A stretch of 64,000 nt of DNA from NCBI RefSeq assembly GCF_014647875.1, contig NZ_BMQA01000022.1:1-64000 (forward strand). Reading direction: 5' to 3'. Both the position numbers and the translations under genes were made by a program. The notes under the pieces were generated by a model. The model worked only from the letters and a program-made list of their open reading frames with translations, had not been told where the DNA came from and searched no databases. This document shows, piece after piece, positions 25,683-34,780 of this stretch (its first letter is position 1; every line of letters begins with the position of its first letter). This DNA is from Streptomyces brasiliensis (lineage in GTDB: Bacteria; Actinomycetota; Actinomycetes; Streptomycetales; Streptomycetaceae).

Positions 25683-27082
25683 GCGCGCGCACCGACAAGG
25701 CGCACAAGCCGCACGAGGTCGTCGAGCAGGCCCTCGCGCTGTCCCGGGCCGACGGCTGCGTCGTGATCGCCGACGAGCACTCGACCGCCAATCTCCGCTG
25801 GGCGGGCAACGCCCTGACCACCAACGGCGTCACGCGCGGGCGCACGCTCACCGTCATCGCGACCGTCGACGGCAAGGAAGGCACGGCGTCCGGTGTGGTG
25901 TCCCGGTCGGCCGTGACCGCCGACGAGCTGGAGCCGCTGGTACGGGCCGCCGAGGCGGCCGCGCACGGCGCAGGTCCCGCGGAGGACGCCCAGCCCCTGG
26001 TGACAGGCGTACCGGAGGCGCCGGACTTCACGGACGCGCCGGCGGAGACCTCGTCGGCGGTGTTCACGGACTTCGCGCCGGCGCTCGGCGAGGCCTTCGC
26101 ACGCGCGCGTGCGGGCGGCCGCGAGCTGTACGGCTTCGCCAACCACGAGCTGGTCTCCACGTACGTGGGCACCTCGACGGGGCTGCGCCTGAGGCACGAC
26201 CAGCCGACCGGCACGCTGGAGCTGAACGCCAAGTCCCCGGACCGTACGCGCTCGGCGTGGGCGGGCCGTTCCACGAGGGACTTCAAGGACGTCGACCCGG
26301 GCGCCCTGGACGCCGAACTCGCCGTACGCCTCGGCTGGGCCGAGCGGCGCGTGGAGCTGCCGGCGGGCCGCTACGAGACGCTGCTGCCGCCGACCGCGGT
26401 GGCGGACCTGCTGATCTACCAGTTGTGGTCGGCGTCGGGCCGGGACGCGACCGAGGGCCGGACGGTGTTCTCCAAGCCGGGCGGCGGCACGCGCGTCGGC
26501 GAGAAGCTCACCGACCTGCCGCTGACGCTGCGCAGCGACCCGAACGAGCCGGGCCTGGAGTCGGCGCCCTTCGTGATCGCGCACACCTCCGGCGGCGACC
26601 AGTCGGTGTTCGACAACGGGCTGCCCGTCGGGGCCACCGACTGGATCGGCGGCGGCGAGCTGAAGCACCTGACCACCACCCGGCACAGCGCGGGCCTGAC
26701 CGGGCTGCCGGTCGCCCCGGCGATCGGCAATCTGATCCTGGACGGCGGCGAGGATCGCTCCCTCGACGAGATGGTGGCCGCCACCGAGCGCGGGCTGTTG
26801 CTGACGTGCCTGTGGTACATCCGCGAGGTCGACCCGGCGACGCTGCTGCTGACCGGCCTGACCCGGGACGGCGTGTACCTCGTGGAGAACGGCGAGGTGA
26901 CCGGGCAGGTCAACAACTTCCGGTTCAACGAGTCGCCGGTGGACCTGCTGGGGCGGGCGACGGAGGCGGGACGGACGGAGAGGACGCTGCCGAGGGAGTG
27001 GAGCGACTGGTTCACCAGGGCAGCGATGCCCGCACTGCGGATCCCGGATTTCAATATGAGCTCTGTCAGTCAGGGCGTATAA
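25679..27082 (+). CDS. tldE: TldE/PmbA-type metalloprotease subunit
   Basis: The 467-residue partner of TldD, lacking the HExxxH motif as TldE/PmbA proteins do. Typical segments are STANLRWAGNALTTNGVTRG near the N-terminus, then GGTRVGEKLTDLPLTL and LTGLTRDGVYLVENGEVTGQ. The ATG overlaps the tldD stop by 4 bp, so the two subunits are translationally coupled in equal amounts. Confidence 0.94.
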   Translation: MSARTDKAHKPHEVVEQALALSRADGCVVIADEHSTANLRWAGNALTTNGVTRGRTLTVIATVDGKEGTASGVVSRSAVTADELEPLVRAAEAAAHGAGPAEDAQPLVTGVPEAPDFTDAPAETSSAVFTDFAPALGEAFARARAGGRELYGFANHELVSTYVGTSTGLRLRHDQPTGTLELNAKSPDRTRSAWAGRSTRDFKDVDPGALDAELAVRLGWAERRVELPAGRYETLLPPTAVADLLIYQLWSASGRDATEGRTVFSKPGGGTRVGEKLTDLPLTLRSDPNEPGLESAPFVIAHTSGGDQSVFDNGLPVGATDWIGGGELKHLTTTRHSAGLTGLPVAPAIGNLILDGGEDRSLDEMVAATERGLLLTCLWYIREVDPATLLLTGLTRDGVYLVENGEVTGQVNNFRFNESPVDLLGRATEAGRTERTLPREWSDWFTRAAMPALRIPDFNMSSVSQGV

Positions 27083-27138
27083 CCTCGTAGTCGGCTGTCA
27101 CCCGACCGCCCGAAGATCACCGAGGAGATACGAGAACC

Positions 27139-28407
27139 GTGACGGACATCGTCGACGAGCTGACGTGGCGGGGGCTGATCGCCCTCTCCACCGACGAGGA
27201 CGCATTGCGCAAGGCGTTCGCGGACGGTCCCGTCACGTTCTATTGCGGCTTCGACCCGACCGCGCCCAGCCTGCACCTGGGCAACCTCGTGCAGATCCTG
27301 ACGATGCGCCGGATCCAGCAGGCGGGCAACCGCCCGCTGGGCCTGGTCGGAGGTGCCACGGGCCTGATCGGCGACCCGAAGCCGACGGCGGAGCGCACGC
27401 TGAACGACCCCGAGGTGGTGGCCGGCTGGGTGGCGCGGCTGCGCGGCCAGATCGAGAAGTTCCTCGACTTCGAGGGTCCGCACGCGGCGACCATGGTCAA
27501 CAACCTGGACTGGACCCAGGGCCTGTCGGCCATCGACTTCCTGCGGGACATCGGCAAGCACTTCCGGGTCAACAAGATGATCTCGAAGGAGGCGGTCGCC
27601 CGGCGGCTGCACTCCGACGCGGGCATCAGCTACACCGAGTTCAGCTACCAGATCCTGCAGGGCATGGACTTCCTGGAGCTGTACCGGAGGTATGGCTGCA
27701 CGCTGCAGACCGGCGGCAGCGACCAGTGGGGCAACCTCACGGCGGGCGCCGACCTGATCCACAAGGTCGAGCCGCACGTCGCGGTGCACGCGCTGGCCAC
27801 GCCGCTGATCACCAAGGCGGACGGCACCAAGTTCGGCAAGACGGAGTCCGGCACGGTCTGGCTCGACCCCGAGCTGACCACGCCGTACGCCTTCTACCAG
27901 TTCTGGCTGAACGCCGACGACCGGGACATCTCCAAGTTCCTGCGCATCTTCAGCTTCCGCTCCCGTGAGGAGATCGAGGAGCTGGAGAAGCAGACGGAGG
28001 AGCGCCCCCAGGCCCGTGCCGCGCAGCGGGCACTGGCCGAGGAGCTGACGACGCTCGTGCACGGCGCCGACCAGACCGCGGCCGTGATCGCCGCCTCCAA
28101 GGCGCTGTTCGGCCAGGGCGAGCTGACCGAGCTGGACGAGCGCACGCTGGCGGCGGCCCTCTCGGAGGTACCGAACGTCCAGGTCGCGGAGCTCGGCCCG
28201 GTCGTCGATCTGTTCGCCGAGGTCGGCCTGGTGGCGAGCAAGTCGGCCGCGCGGCGCACCGTCAAGGAGGGCGGTGCCTACGTGAACAACGTGAAGGTAG
28301 CCGGCGAGGACGCCGTCCCCGCCAAGGAGGACCTGCTGCACGGCCGCTGGCTGGTGCTGCGCCGGGGCAAGAAGAACCTGGCGGCCATCGAGGTCACGGC
28401 CGCCTGA
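27139..28407 (+). CDS. tyrS: Tyrosyl-tRNA synthetase
   Basis: Charges tRNA-Tyr. The 422-residue class I synthetase has the HIGH-type motif HLGN (46-49) after GFDPTAPSL, the tyrosine pocket YTEFSYQILQGMDF and GGSDQWGN, and the KMSKS-type KFGKT. An S4 RNA-binding domain ends the protein (SKSAARRTVKEGGAYVNNVK). GTG start at 27139 after GAGGAGA. Only 56 bp separate it from tldE, and no T-box is visible there. Confidence 0.96.
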   Translation: MTDIVDELTWRGLIALSTDEDALRKAFADGPVTFYCGFDPTAPSLHLGNLVQILTMRRIQQAGNRPLGLVGGATGLIGDPKPTAERTLNDPEVVAGWVARLRGQIEKFLDFEGPHAATMVNNLDWTQGLSAIDFLRDIGKHFRVNKMISKEAVARRLHSDAGISYTEFSYQILQGMDFLELYRRYGCTLQTGGSDQWGNLTAGADLIHKVEPHVAVHALATPLITKADGTKFGKTESGTVWLDPELTTPYAFYQFWLNADDRDISKFLRIFSFRSREEIEELEKQTEERPQARAAQRALAEELTTLVHGADQTAAVIAASKALFGQGELTELDERTLAAALSEVPNVQVAELGPVVDLFAEVGLVASKSAARRTVKEGGAYVNNVKVAGEDAVPAKEDLLHGRWLVLRRGKKNLAAIEVTAA

Positions 28408-28414
28408 GACGGAC

Positions 28415-28448
28415 CGAAGGGCGGCTCCCGGTGGGGAGTCGCCCTTCG
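28415..28448. terminator. Bidirectional terminator tyrS / GlsB-like
   Basis: CGAAGGGCG (28415-28423) pairs with CGCCCTTCG (28440-28448), extended by CTCCC with GGGAG across a small mismatch. It sits between the two convergent genes. Confidence 0.75.
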
Positions 28449-28461
28449 CCGTGTCCGCCCG

Positions 28462-28746
28462 TCAGACGGTTCGCTGCTGCTTCTTCTTCCCCAGCGTCGC
28501 CATGTACGCCATGTCGACGAAGAAGACGATGATGATCGCGGCGACGAGCTGGAACGCGTGCCGGCTCCAGTCGACGCCGCGGGTCTCCGCGACGCCGAGC
28601 GCTGCGGCGATGGCGTTGCCCGCGATCGCGCCGAGGATGCCGCAGATGGTGGTCAGCCAGAGGGGGCTGTGCTGCTTGCCCGGGATGACCGCCTTGGCGA
28701 TGATCCCCAGCACGAATCCTACGATGATCGCCCACAACCAGCCCAT
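28462..28746 (-). CDS. GlsB/YeaQ/YmgE-family stress membrane protein
   Basis: A 94-residue protein with three hydrophobic segments. The family motif GFVLGIIAKAVIPGKQ is near the N-terminus, followed by GILGAIAGNAIAAALG. A third helix (LVAAIIIVFFVDMAYMATLG) and a basic tail complete it. These transglycosylase-associated (misnamed) proteins are linked to envelope stress in several bacteria. It is convergent with tyrS and divergent from the DUF3099 gene. Confidence 0.9.
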   Translation of the reverse strand: MGWLWAIIVGFVLGIIAKAVIPGKQHSPLWLTTICGILGAIAGNAIAAALGVAETRGVDWSRHAFQLVAAIIIVFFVDMAYMATLGKKKQQRTV

Positions 28747-29004
28747 GGCTGCCTCCTCGTCCGGCTCGACGTGAGCATTACGAAAAGTCTCGGCCGGTCC
28801 GCCGTACGGCGCATGTCGGGTACGGCCGTACGACGGACCCCGCTACGTGGGCCTGCGCAGCATGTTCGCCCGAGCGGCGGGTGACCCGGTCTCGTAGGCG
28901 GCGCAGGTGCGGCGTACCGTGAGAGGTGTCCTGCCCGGTACCCCGAGCGGGTACGGACGGGGTACGGGCGGGGAGAGTCCGATGCGGGCGGATGGTGGAA
29001 TGTG

Positions 29005-29403
29005 ATGCGGAAACAGCGCGGTGGCGGAAACGTCCAGGTGTTCCGGATCACCGGAGCCCGGACCGGCCTGGCCGAGGACGTGCGCGGGCGGCAGCGCCGG
29101 TACGTCATCTCGATGACGATCCGCACGGTCTCGGTGATCCTCGCGGTCTCGCTCTGGAACGTCGAACGGCACGTCGCGATCGTGGCGTTGGTGCTCGGTG
29201 CCCTCCTTCCCTATGTCGCCGTGGTGATCGCCAACGCGGGGCGTGAGCGGCCGCCTTCGCTGCCGTCGACGTTCGGCATCGCGCCGACCCGGACGATGAT
29301 CGCGCCTCCGCGGGCGAAGGACGCGCAGGCGGAATCCGTGCCGAAGGACGTGGAGGGCGAGCGGGCGGCCGGAGTGAGCGGTGAACGTCCCAACCCGGTG
29401 TGA
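29005..29403 (+). CDS. DUF3099 membrane protein
   Basis: A 132-residue protein with the DUF3099 pattern: VFRITGARTGLAEDVRGRQR then two membrane helices (TIRTVSVILAVSLW and HVAIVALVLGALLPYVAVVI). The tail of about 50 residues is polar and probably disordered. A GTG directly before the ATG is an alternative start; GGTGGA lies just upstream. Function unknown; conserved in actinobacteria. Confidence 0.88.
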   Translation: MRKQRGGGNVQVFRITGARTGLAEDVRGRQRRYVISMTIRTVSVILAVSLWNVERHVAIVALVLGALLPYVAVVIANAGRERPPSLPSTFGIAPTRTMIAPPRAKDAQAESVPKDVEGERAAGVSGERPNPV

Positions 29404-29548
29404 CCATCGCGGATGCGCAGCGACGCGGCACGGGCCCGGCGGCAAGCTCAAGAAATGCTCAGATCAATCATGCAGTTCCGGTGCCGACCGACGGGTGACC
29501 CGTGACATACTGCGTACGCGCTCCGCATCCCCCGTCGGAGCGACGGAC

Positions 29549-29586
29549 CGACGCCGGGCAGCTCCCCCCGTGGCTGCTCGGCGTCG
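29549..29586 (+). promoter_or_regulatory. Stem-loop in the leader of the Cys-rich small protein
   Basis: CGACGCCGGGCAGC (29549-29562) and GCTGCTCGGCGTCG (29573-29586) pair over 14 positions with one mismatch. CCTTGTTTG follows. The hairpin is 33 bp before the GTG at 29620 and looks like a weak terminator or attenuator. Confidence 0.5.
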
Positions 29587-29619
29587 CCTTGTTTGCGGGG
29601 CTTTCTGTGAGACGAACCT

Positions 29620-29832
29620 GTGAGTGACGCGATCTGTTCAGCCAAGGGCTGCCGTGCCGACGCCGTGTGGGTCCTGGCGTGGAACAACCCGAAGATCCAC
29701 ACCCCGGACCGCCGCAAGACCTGGCTCGCCTGCGAGGAACACCGCGAGCATCTGTCCCAATTCCTGGGTGTACGGGGCTTCTTGAAGGACGTGGTCCTGC
29801 TGAGGGAGTGGGAACCCACCGAAGGGGCCTAG
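29620..29832 (+). CDS. Small conserved Cys/His protein
   Basis: A 70-residue streptomycete protein starting with GTG 29620. C6, C11, C38 and H41 (CSAKGC and WLACEEHREHL) could bind a metal. WVLAWNNPKIHTPDRRKTW is a conserved-looking middle. Homologues are often labelled acetone carboxylase in databases, which the sequence does not support. A stem-loop lies in its leader. Function unknown. Confidence 0.8.
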   Translation: MSDAICSAKGCRADAVWVLAWNNPKIHTPDRRKTWLACEEHREHLSQFLGVRGFLKDVVLLREWEPTEGA

Positions 29833-29883
29833 GCGGCAGCGCCCCGAAGGGGACGGCATATCGCTGCTCTTCCAGCGGAGTGC

Positions 29884-30873
29884 TCAGCCGCCGATGGCCG
29901 ACATCGGGCGGTCCGGCTGGAGGAACGTCGGGTCGTCCAGGCCCGAGCCCGCCTTCTTGCCCCACATCGCCTTGGTCCAGATCTCGGCGATCTCCTCGTC
30001 CGGGGCGCCGGAGCGCAGCGCACCGCGCAGGTCCGTCTCCTCACGCGCGAACAGGCAGGTGCGTATCTGGCCGTCGGCGGTGAGGCGGGTGCGGTCGCAG
30101 GCCGCGCAGAACGGGCGGGTGACCGAGGCGATCACGCCGACGCGGTGCGGACCGCCGTCGACCAGCCAGCGCTCTGCCGGGGCCGAGCCGCGGTCACCAG
30201 CGCCCTCGGGGGTGAGCTCGAAGCGGGTACGCAGGGAGGCCAGGATATCCTCGGCCGTCACCATGCCCTCGCGCTTCCAGCCGTGCTGGGCGTCCAGGGG
30301 CATCTGCTCGATGAAGCGCAGTTCGTACTCGTGCTTCACCGCCCAGGCCAGCAGGTCCGGGGCCTCGTCCTCGTTCAGGCCCGGCATCAGGACCGTGTTG
30401 ACCTTGACCGGGGTGAGGTCCGCCGCGCGGGCGGCCTCGAGGCCGTCCAGGACGTCCTTGTGCCGGTCCCGGCGGGTGAGGGCCTTGAAGACGTCCGGGC
30501 GCAGGGTGTCCAGGGAGACGTTGACCCGGTCCAGACCGGCCGCCTTCAGCGCGGCCGCCGTGCGCTTGAGCCCGATGCCGTTGGTGGTGAGGGACATCCG
30601 GGGGCGCGGCTCGAGGGTGGCGACCCGCTCGACGATGCCGACCAGGCCGGGGCGCAGCAAGGGCTCTCCCCCGGTGAAGCGGACCTCCTCGATGCCGAGG
30701 GAGGAGACGGCGATGTCGATCAGGCGGACGATCTCGTCGTCCGTGAGCAGGTCCGGCTTGGCCAGCCACTGCAGGCCCTCCTCGGGCATGCAGTACGTGC
30801 AGCGCAGGTTGCACCGGTCGGTCAGCGAGACTCTCAGATCGGTGGCCACCCGGCCGTAAGTGTCGATGAGCAC
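29884..30873 (-). CDS. moaA: GTP 3',8-cyclase MoaA
   Basis: Radical-SAM enzyme of the first molybdenum-cofactor step (GTP to 3',8-cyclo-H2GTP, with MoaC). The 329-residue protein has the SAM cluster C21-C25-C28 (CNLRCTYC), FTGGEPLLRPG, and the C-terminal cluster CAACDRTRLTADGQIRTC. It ends in the conserved GG tail needed for activity. No other moa gene is adjacent, so it appears to be monocistronic. Confidence 0.96.
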   Translation of the reverse strand: MLIDTYGRVATDLRVSLTDRCNLRCTYCMPEEGLQWLAKPDLLTDDEIVRLIDIAVSSLGIEEVRFTGGEPLLRPGLVGIVERVATLEPRPRMSLTTNGIGLKRTAAALKAAGLDRVNVSLDTLRPDVFKALTRRDRHKDVLDGLEAARAADLTPVKVNTVLMPGLNEDEAPDLLAWAVKHEYELRFIEQMPLDAQHGWKREGMVTAEDILASLRTRFELTPEGAGDRGSAPAERWLVDGGPHRVGVIASVTRPFCAACDRTRLTADGQIRTCLFAREETDLRGALRSGAPDEEIAEIWTKAMWGKKAGSGLDDPTFLQPDRPMSAIGG

Positions 30874-30973
30874 GTGGGCCCCCTCCCTCGTCCTGACACT
30901 TGTTCTCCGTCACTTGCGAGCCTACGTGACACCACCGACATCGGCCGAGGGCCCATCACCACGAGGTAGGACG

Positions 30974-31005
30974 CGGCCGCGTCGTAGGGACCTACGACGC
31001 GGCCG
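30974..31005. terminator. Terminator after the symporter gene
   Basis: A perfect 15-bp palindromic stem (30974-30988 with 30991-31005), separated by only GA, ends about 25 bp past the symporter stop on the minus strand. It may also serve as a barrier between the symporter and moaA. Confidence 0.75.
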
Positions 31006-31029
31006 TCCGTACGGGTCTTCCGGTGACCG

Positions 31030-32649
31030 TCAGTGCGCTCCGGTGCCGGTCAGCGACCGTACTTCCAGTTCGGCGTACTTGTCGGCGTCCGGTTCCTCCT
31101 TCGACAGCAGGGTGCCGACGATGCCGAGGACGAAGCCGACCGGGATCGAGATGATGCCCGGGTTCTCCAGCGGGAACCAGTGGAAGTCGACGTCCGGGAA
31201 CATCGACGTCTCCTTGCCGGAGACGACCGGCGAGAACAGCACCAGGCCGACCGCGCTGACCAGGCCGCCGTAGATCGACCACAGGGCGCCGCTCGTGGTG
31301 AACCGCTTCCAGAACAGGCTGTAGAGGATCGTCGGCAGGTTGGCGGAGGCGGCGACCGCGAAGGCCAGTGCGACCAGGCCGGCGACGTTCAGGTCGCGGG
31401 AGAGAGCACCGAGGACGATGGAGACGGCGCCGATGCCGACCGTGGCGTACCGGGCCGCGTTGATCTCCTGCTTCTCGGTGGCCTGTCCCTTCTTGATGAC
31501 GTTCGCGTAGATGTCGTGGGCGAACGAGGAGGACGAGGCCAGGGTGAGGCCGGCGACCACCGCGAGGATCGTGGCGAAGGCGACGGCCGAGATGGTGGCG
31601 AGGAGGATCGCGCCCCAGTTGGAGTCCACCCCGCCGAGGTGCAGCGCGAGGAGTGGTGCGGCCGTGTTGCCCGCCTTGTTGGACGCGATGATCTCGTCCG
31701 GCTTGATCAGTGCGGCCGCGCCGAAGCCGAGGGCGAGTGTCATCAGGTAGAAGGCGCCGATCAGACCGATGGCCCAGATCACGGACTTCCGGGCGGCTTT
31801 CGCGGTGGGCACCGTGTAGAAGCGGATCAGGATGTGCGGCAGACCGGCGGTGCCCAGGACCAGGGCGATGCCGAGCGAGATGAAGTCCAGCTTGGTGGTG
31901 CCCGTCGCGCCGTACTTCAGTCCGGGCTCGAGGAAGGCGGAGCCCTTGGCGCTGTTGTCGGCGGCCGAGCCGAGCAGGTCGGAGATGTTGAAGTTGAACT
32001 TCAGCAGGACCAGGAAGGTCAGCAGCAGGGCGCCGAGCATCAGCAGCACCGCCTTGACCATCTGGACCCAGGTGGTGCCCTTCATGCCGCCGATGGTGAC
32101 GTACACGATCATCAGGACGCCGACGAGGGCGACGATGCCGATCTTCCCGCCGTCGCTGGTGATGCCGAGCAGCAGGGAGACCAGGACGCCCGCGCCGGCC
32201 ATCTGGGCCAGCAGGTAGAAGATCGACACGACGATCGTGGAGGTGCCGGCGGCCGTACGGACCGGGCGCTGGCGCATCCGGTACGCGAGCACGTCGCCCA
32301 TGGTGTAGCGGCCGGAGTTGCGCAGCGGCTCGGCGACCAGGAGCAGCGCGACCAGCCAGGCGACCAGGAAGCCGATCGAGTACAGGAAGCCGTCGTAGCC
32401 GAAGAGGGCGATGGCGCCTGCGATGCCGAGGAAGGACGCGGCGGACATGTAGTCGCCGGAGACGGCGAGGCCGTTCTGGAAACCGGTGAACTGCCGTCCG
32501 CCGGCGTAGAAGTCGGCGGCGTCCTTGGTCTGGCGGCCCGCCCAGACCGTGATGACGAGGGTGGCCGCGACGAAGATCGCGAACAGCGTGATGATGAGCG
32601 TCCGGTGCTCGGTGGCCTCCCCGGCCGCCAGGGTGATCGCGGGGCTCAT
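31030..32649 (-). CDS. Solute:cation symporter, acetate/monocarboxylate type (SLC5)
   Basis: A 539-residue sodium:solute symporter with about 13 membrane helices. SGDYMSAASFLGIAG and GRYTMGDVLAYRMRQRPVRT are characteristic of ActP-type carriers, which import acetate or other short monocarboxylates. ATG 32649 overlaps the stop of the DUF485 gene by 4 bp, the classic yjcH-actP arrangement. The exact substrate cannot be read from sequence. Confidence 0.93.
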   Translation of the reverse strand: MSPAITLAAGEATEHRTLIITLFAIFVAATLVITVWAGRQTKDAADFYAGGRQFTGFQNGLAVSGDYMSAASFLGIAGAIALFGYDGFLYSIGFLVAWLVALLLVAEPLRNSGRYTMGDVLAYRMRQRPVRTAAGTSTIVVSIFYLLAQMAGAGVLVSLLLGITSDGGKIGIVALVGVLMIVYVTIGGMKGTTWVQMVKAVLLMLGALLLTFLVLLKFNFNISDLLGSAADNSAKGSAFLEPGLKYGATGTTKLDFISLGIALVLGTAGLPHILIRFYTVPTAKAARKSVIWAIGLIGAFYLMTLALGFGAAALIKPDEIIASNKAGNTAAPLLALHLGGVDSNWGAILLATISAVAFATILAVVAGLTLASSSSFAHDIYANVIKKGQATEKQEINAARYATVGIGAVSIVLGALSRDLNVAGLVALAFAVAASANLPTILYSLFWKRFTTSGALWSIYGGLVSAVGLVLFSPVVSGKETSMFPDVDFHWFPLENPGIISIPVGFVLGIVGTLLSKEEPDADKYAELEVRSLTGTGAH

Positions 32650-33002
32650 GCGCCGCCCTCCATCCGGGACTTGATGACATCGGCCTTGGGGTCGAGCTCG
32701 GCGGCGGCGTGCCGCGCGTACCACCAGGCGATGAGGAAGGTGGTGAGGAACTGGGCGAGGCCCAGGACGAGGGCGACGTTGACGTTGCCGAACACCTTGG
32801 TGCCCATGAAGCCGCCCGCGTAGTTCGACAGCAGGACGTACACCAGGTACCAGGCGATGAACGCCACGGTCAGCGGGAAGGCGAACGAACGGTAGGAGTG
32901 GCGCAGTTCACCGAACTCCGCGCTCTCCTGCACCGCGACGAACTCCTCGGTGGAAGGGAGTTGGGGGCCGGCTTTCGAGGGGGGCGGTGTCTCGGTTGCC
33001 AC
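32646..33002 (-). CDS. DUF485 (YjcH-type) membrane protein
   Basis: A 118-residue protein with two membrane helices (PLTVAFIAWYLVYVLL and VALVLGLAQFLTTFLIAWWY). FGELRHSYRSFAFPLTV before the first is the DUF485 signature, and ARHAAAELDP follows the second. YjcH is always coupled to ActP-type symporters and probably assists them. Here it is the first gene of the pair, with a 4-bp overlap. It is divergent from the subtilase pair. Confidence 0.92.
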   Translation of the reverse strand: MATETPPPSKAGPQLPSTEEFVAVQESAEFGELRHSYRSFAFPLTVAFIAWYLVYVLLSNYAGGFMGTKVFGNVNVALVLGLAQFLTTFLIAWWYARHAAAELDPKADVIKSRMEGGA

Positions 33003-33195
33003 GGAGTCTCCTCAGTGTTGCGGGTGGATTGCGACAGGGGGGCTCGATCGTGCTCGTGCTCCCTGTCGAAGGTCCACGGCGCCACGCGAGGACCGGTTCA
33101 AGTCCTATGAGTTCTTTCAGAAGTCGTCTCCCGAAATCATTGCTGGCCAGCGAGATGTGGAGATAGCTTCACCCTGCACCACCCGTCATGCACCT

Positions 33196-33232
33196 GCCCG
33201 AGCGCCACCTGTGTCTCGGGCGGTTTCTTTTT
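33196..33232 (+). terminator. Intrinsic terminator in the protease leader (possible attenuator)
   Basis: GCCCGAG (33196-33202) pairs with CTCGGGC (33215-33221), followed by GGTTTCTTTTT. It ends 20 nt before the ATG of the first protease. The upstream gene is divergent, so this terminator can only act on a short transcript started inside the 249-bp gap. Confidence 0.7.
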
Positions 33233-33251
33233 CGGATGATGTGGAGATCCC

Positions 33252-34778
33252 ATGCCTCATCTGCGCTCCAGACGCAGGCTCGCGCTCGCCGTACCCGTCG
33301 TGCTGTCGCTGACCGCCTCGCTCGGTTTCCTGCCGGCGGTGGCGTCGGCGGTGCCGCAGACGGCTCCAGCCTCCCGGGCGGCGGACGGCGCCACCCAGGC
33401 CTACGTCGTCAACACCCGCACGGATCACGGCACGATCACGTCGGTGCAGAGGGCGATCGCCGCGAACGGCGGCAGCATCGTCGCGACGTACGACCGGATC
33501 GGTGTGATCGTCGTCCACTCCGCGAACCCGGACTTCGGCAAGCGAATACGCGCCGTGCGCGGGGTGCAGTCGGCGGGTGCCACGCGCACCGCGCCGCTCA
33601 GCGCCGCGGGGACCACGGACGAGGGTGCCGTACAGGTCCTGTCGAAGGCCGAGGCCGCGAAGGTCGCGGGGAGTTCCGCGTCGGGCGAGGAACCCTTCGA
33701 GGCCGACCAGTGGGACCTCAGGGCGATAGGCGCCGACAAGGCCGCGCGGATCGACCCCGGCAGCAAGAAGGTGACCGTCGGCATCATCGACACCGGCGTC
33801 GACGACACGCACCCCGACATCGCCCCGAACTTCTCCGCCTCGCAGTCCGCCAACTGCGTGAGCGGCAAGGCGGACACGACGTACGGCGCCTGGCGCCCCG
33901 TGGACGCCGACCACTACCACGGCACGCACGTCGCCGGCGAGATCGCCGCGGCCCGCAACGGCATCGGCGTCGCGGGCGTGGCCCCCGGCGTGAAGGTCGC
34001 GAGCATCACCGTCGCCCAGCCGGACGCCGGCCAGCTGTTCTACCCGGAGAGCGTCGTCTGCGCCTTCGTGTTCGCCGCCGACCACGGCATCGAGGTCACC
34101 AACAACAGCTACTACGTTGATCCCTGGCTGTACAACTGCCTCGACGACCCCGATCAACGTGCCATCGTCGACGCGGTCAACAGGGCCCAGCTGTACGCAC
34201 AGCACAAGGGCACGCTCAATGTCGCCTCGGCGGGCAATTCCAACGACGACCTCGACTCGCACGCGCTGGTCGACGGGTCCAGCCCCGACGACTCGACGCC
34301 GGTGACCCGCACGGTCGACCCGCACGAGTGCTTCGACGTGCCGACCCAGCTGCCCGGTGTGGTCACCGTCAGCGCGACCGGCGTCAAGGGCGCCAAGTCG
34401 TACTACTCCAGCTACGGCAAGGGCGTCATCGACGTGGCGGCCCCCGGCGGCGACAAGTTCCAGATCCCGGACACGCCGTCGCAGAACGGCCGCATCCTGT
34501 CCACGCTGCCGAACAACCAGTACGGCTTCCTCCAGGGCACGTCGATGGCGTCCCCGCACGTGGCCGCGGTGGCCGCGCTGCTGAAGTCGACCCACCCGCA
34601 CGCCACGCCGGCCCAGCTCCAGGCGCTGCTCAAGGCCGAGGCGGACAACCCGGGCTGCCCGGCCGAGCCGTACGACGGGGACGGCGACGGCGTCGTGGAC
34701 GCGACCTGCGTCGGCGGCAAGCGCGTCAACGGCTTCTACGGAGCCGGCATCGTCAACGCTCTGCGCGCGGTCGAGTAG
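33252..34778 (+). CDS. Secreted S8 (subtilisin-like) serine protease, first of pair
   Basis: A 508-residue exported protease. Signal peptide at about 1-33 (RRRLALAVPVVLSLTASLG, cleavage near ASA), then a propeptide to about 150 with an inhibitor-like VVNTRTDHGTITSVQRAI. The catalytic triad is D180 (IIDTGVDDTHPD), H223 (HGTHVAGE) and S431 (GTSMASPHVA), with oxyanion N329 (ASAGNSN). The C-terminus has DGDGDGVVD, a calcium-loop-like stretch. It is 105 bp upstream of a close paralogue. The start has GTGGAG at 33241-33246. Confidence 0.94.
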   Translation: MPHLRSRRRLALAVPVVLSLTASLGFLPAVASAVPQTAPASRAADGATQAYVVNTRTDHGTITSVQRAIAANGGSIVATYDRIGVIVVHSANPDFGKRIRAVRGVQSAGATRTAPLSAAGTTDEGAVQVLSKAEAAKVAGSSASGEEPFEADQWDLRAIGADKAARIDPGSKKVTVGIIDTGVDDTHPDIAPNFSASQSANCVSGKADTTYGAWRPVDADHYHGTHVAGEIAAARNGIGVAGVAPGVKVASITVAQPDAGQLFYPESVVCAFVFAADHGIEVTNNSYYVDPWLYNCLDDPDQRAIVDAVNRAQLYAQHKGTLNVASAGNSNDDLDSHALVDGSSPDDSTPVTRTVDPHECFDVPTQLPGVVTVSATGVKGAKSYYSSYGKGVIDVAAPGGDKFQIPDTPSQNGRILSTLPNNQYGFLQGTSMASPHVAAVAALLKSTHPHATPAQLQALLKAEADNPGCPAEPYDGDGDGVVDATCVGGKRVNGFYGAGIVNALRAVE

Positions 34779-34780
34779 GA

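Noticed and set aside
27083..27138. Possible T-box leader upstream of tyrS
   Set aside because: The gap is only 56 bp and contains neither the T-box sequence nor a terminator.
33090..33120. GGTTCAAGTCC resembling a tRNA T-arm
   Set aside because: The flanking bases do not form a 5-bp T stem, and no acceptor, D or anticodon arms can be drawn.
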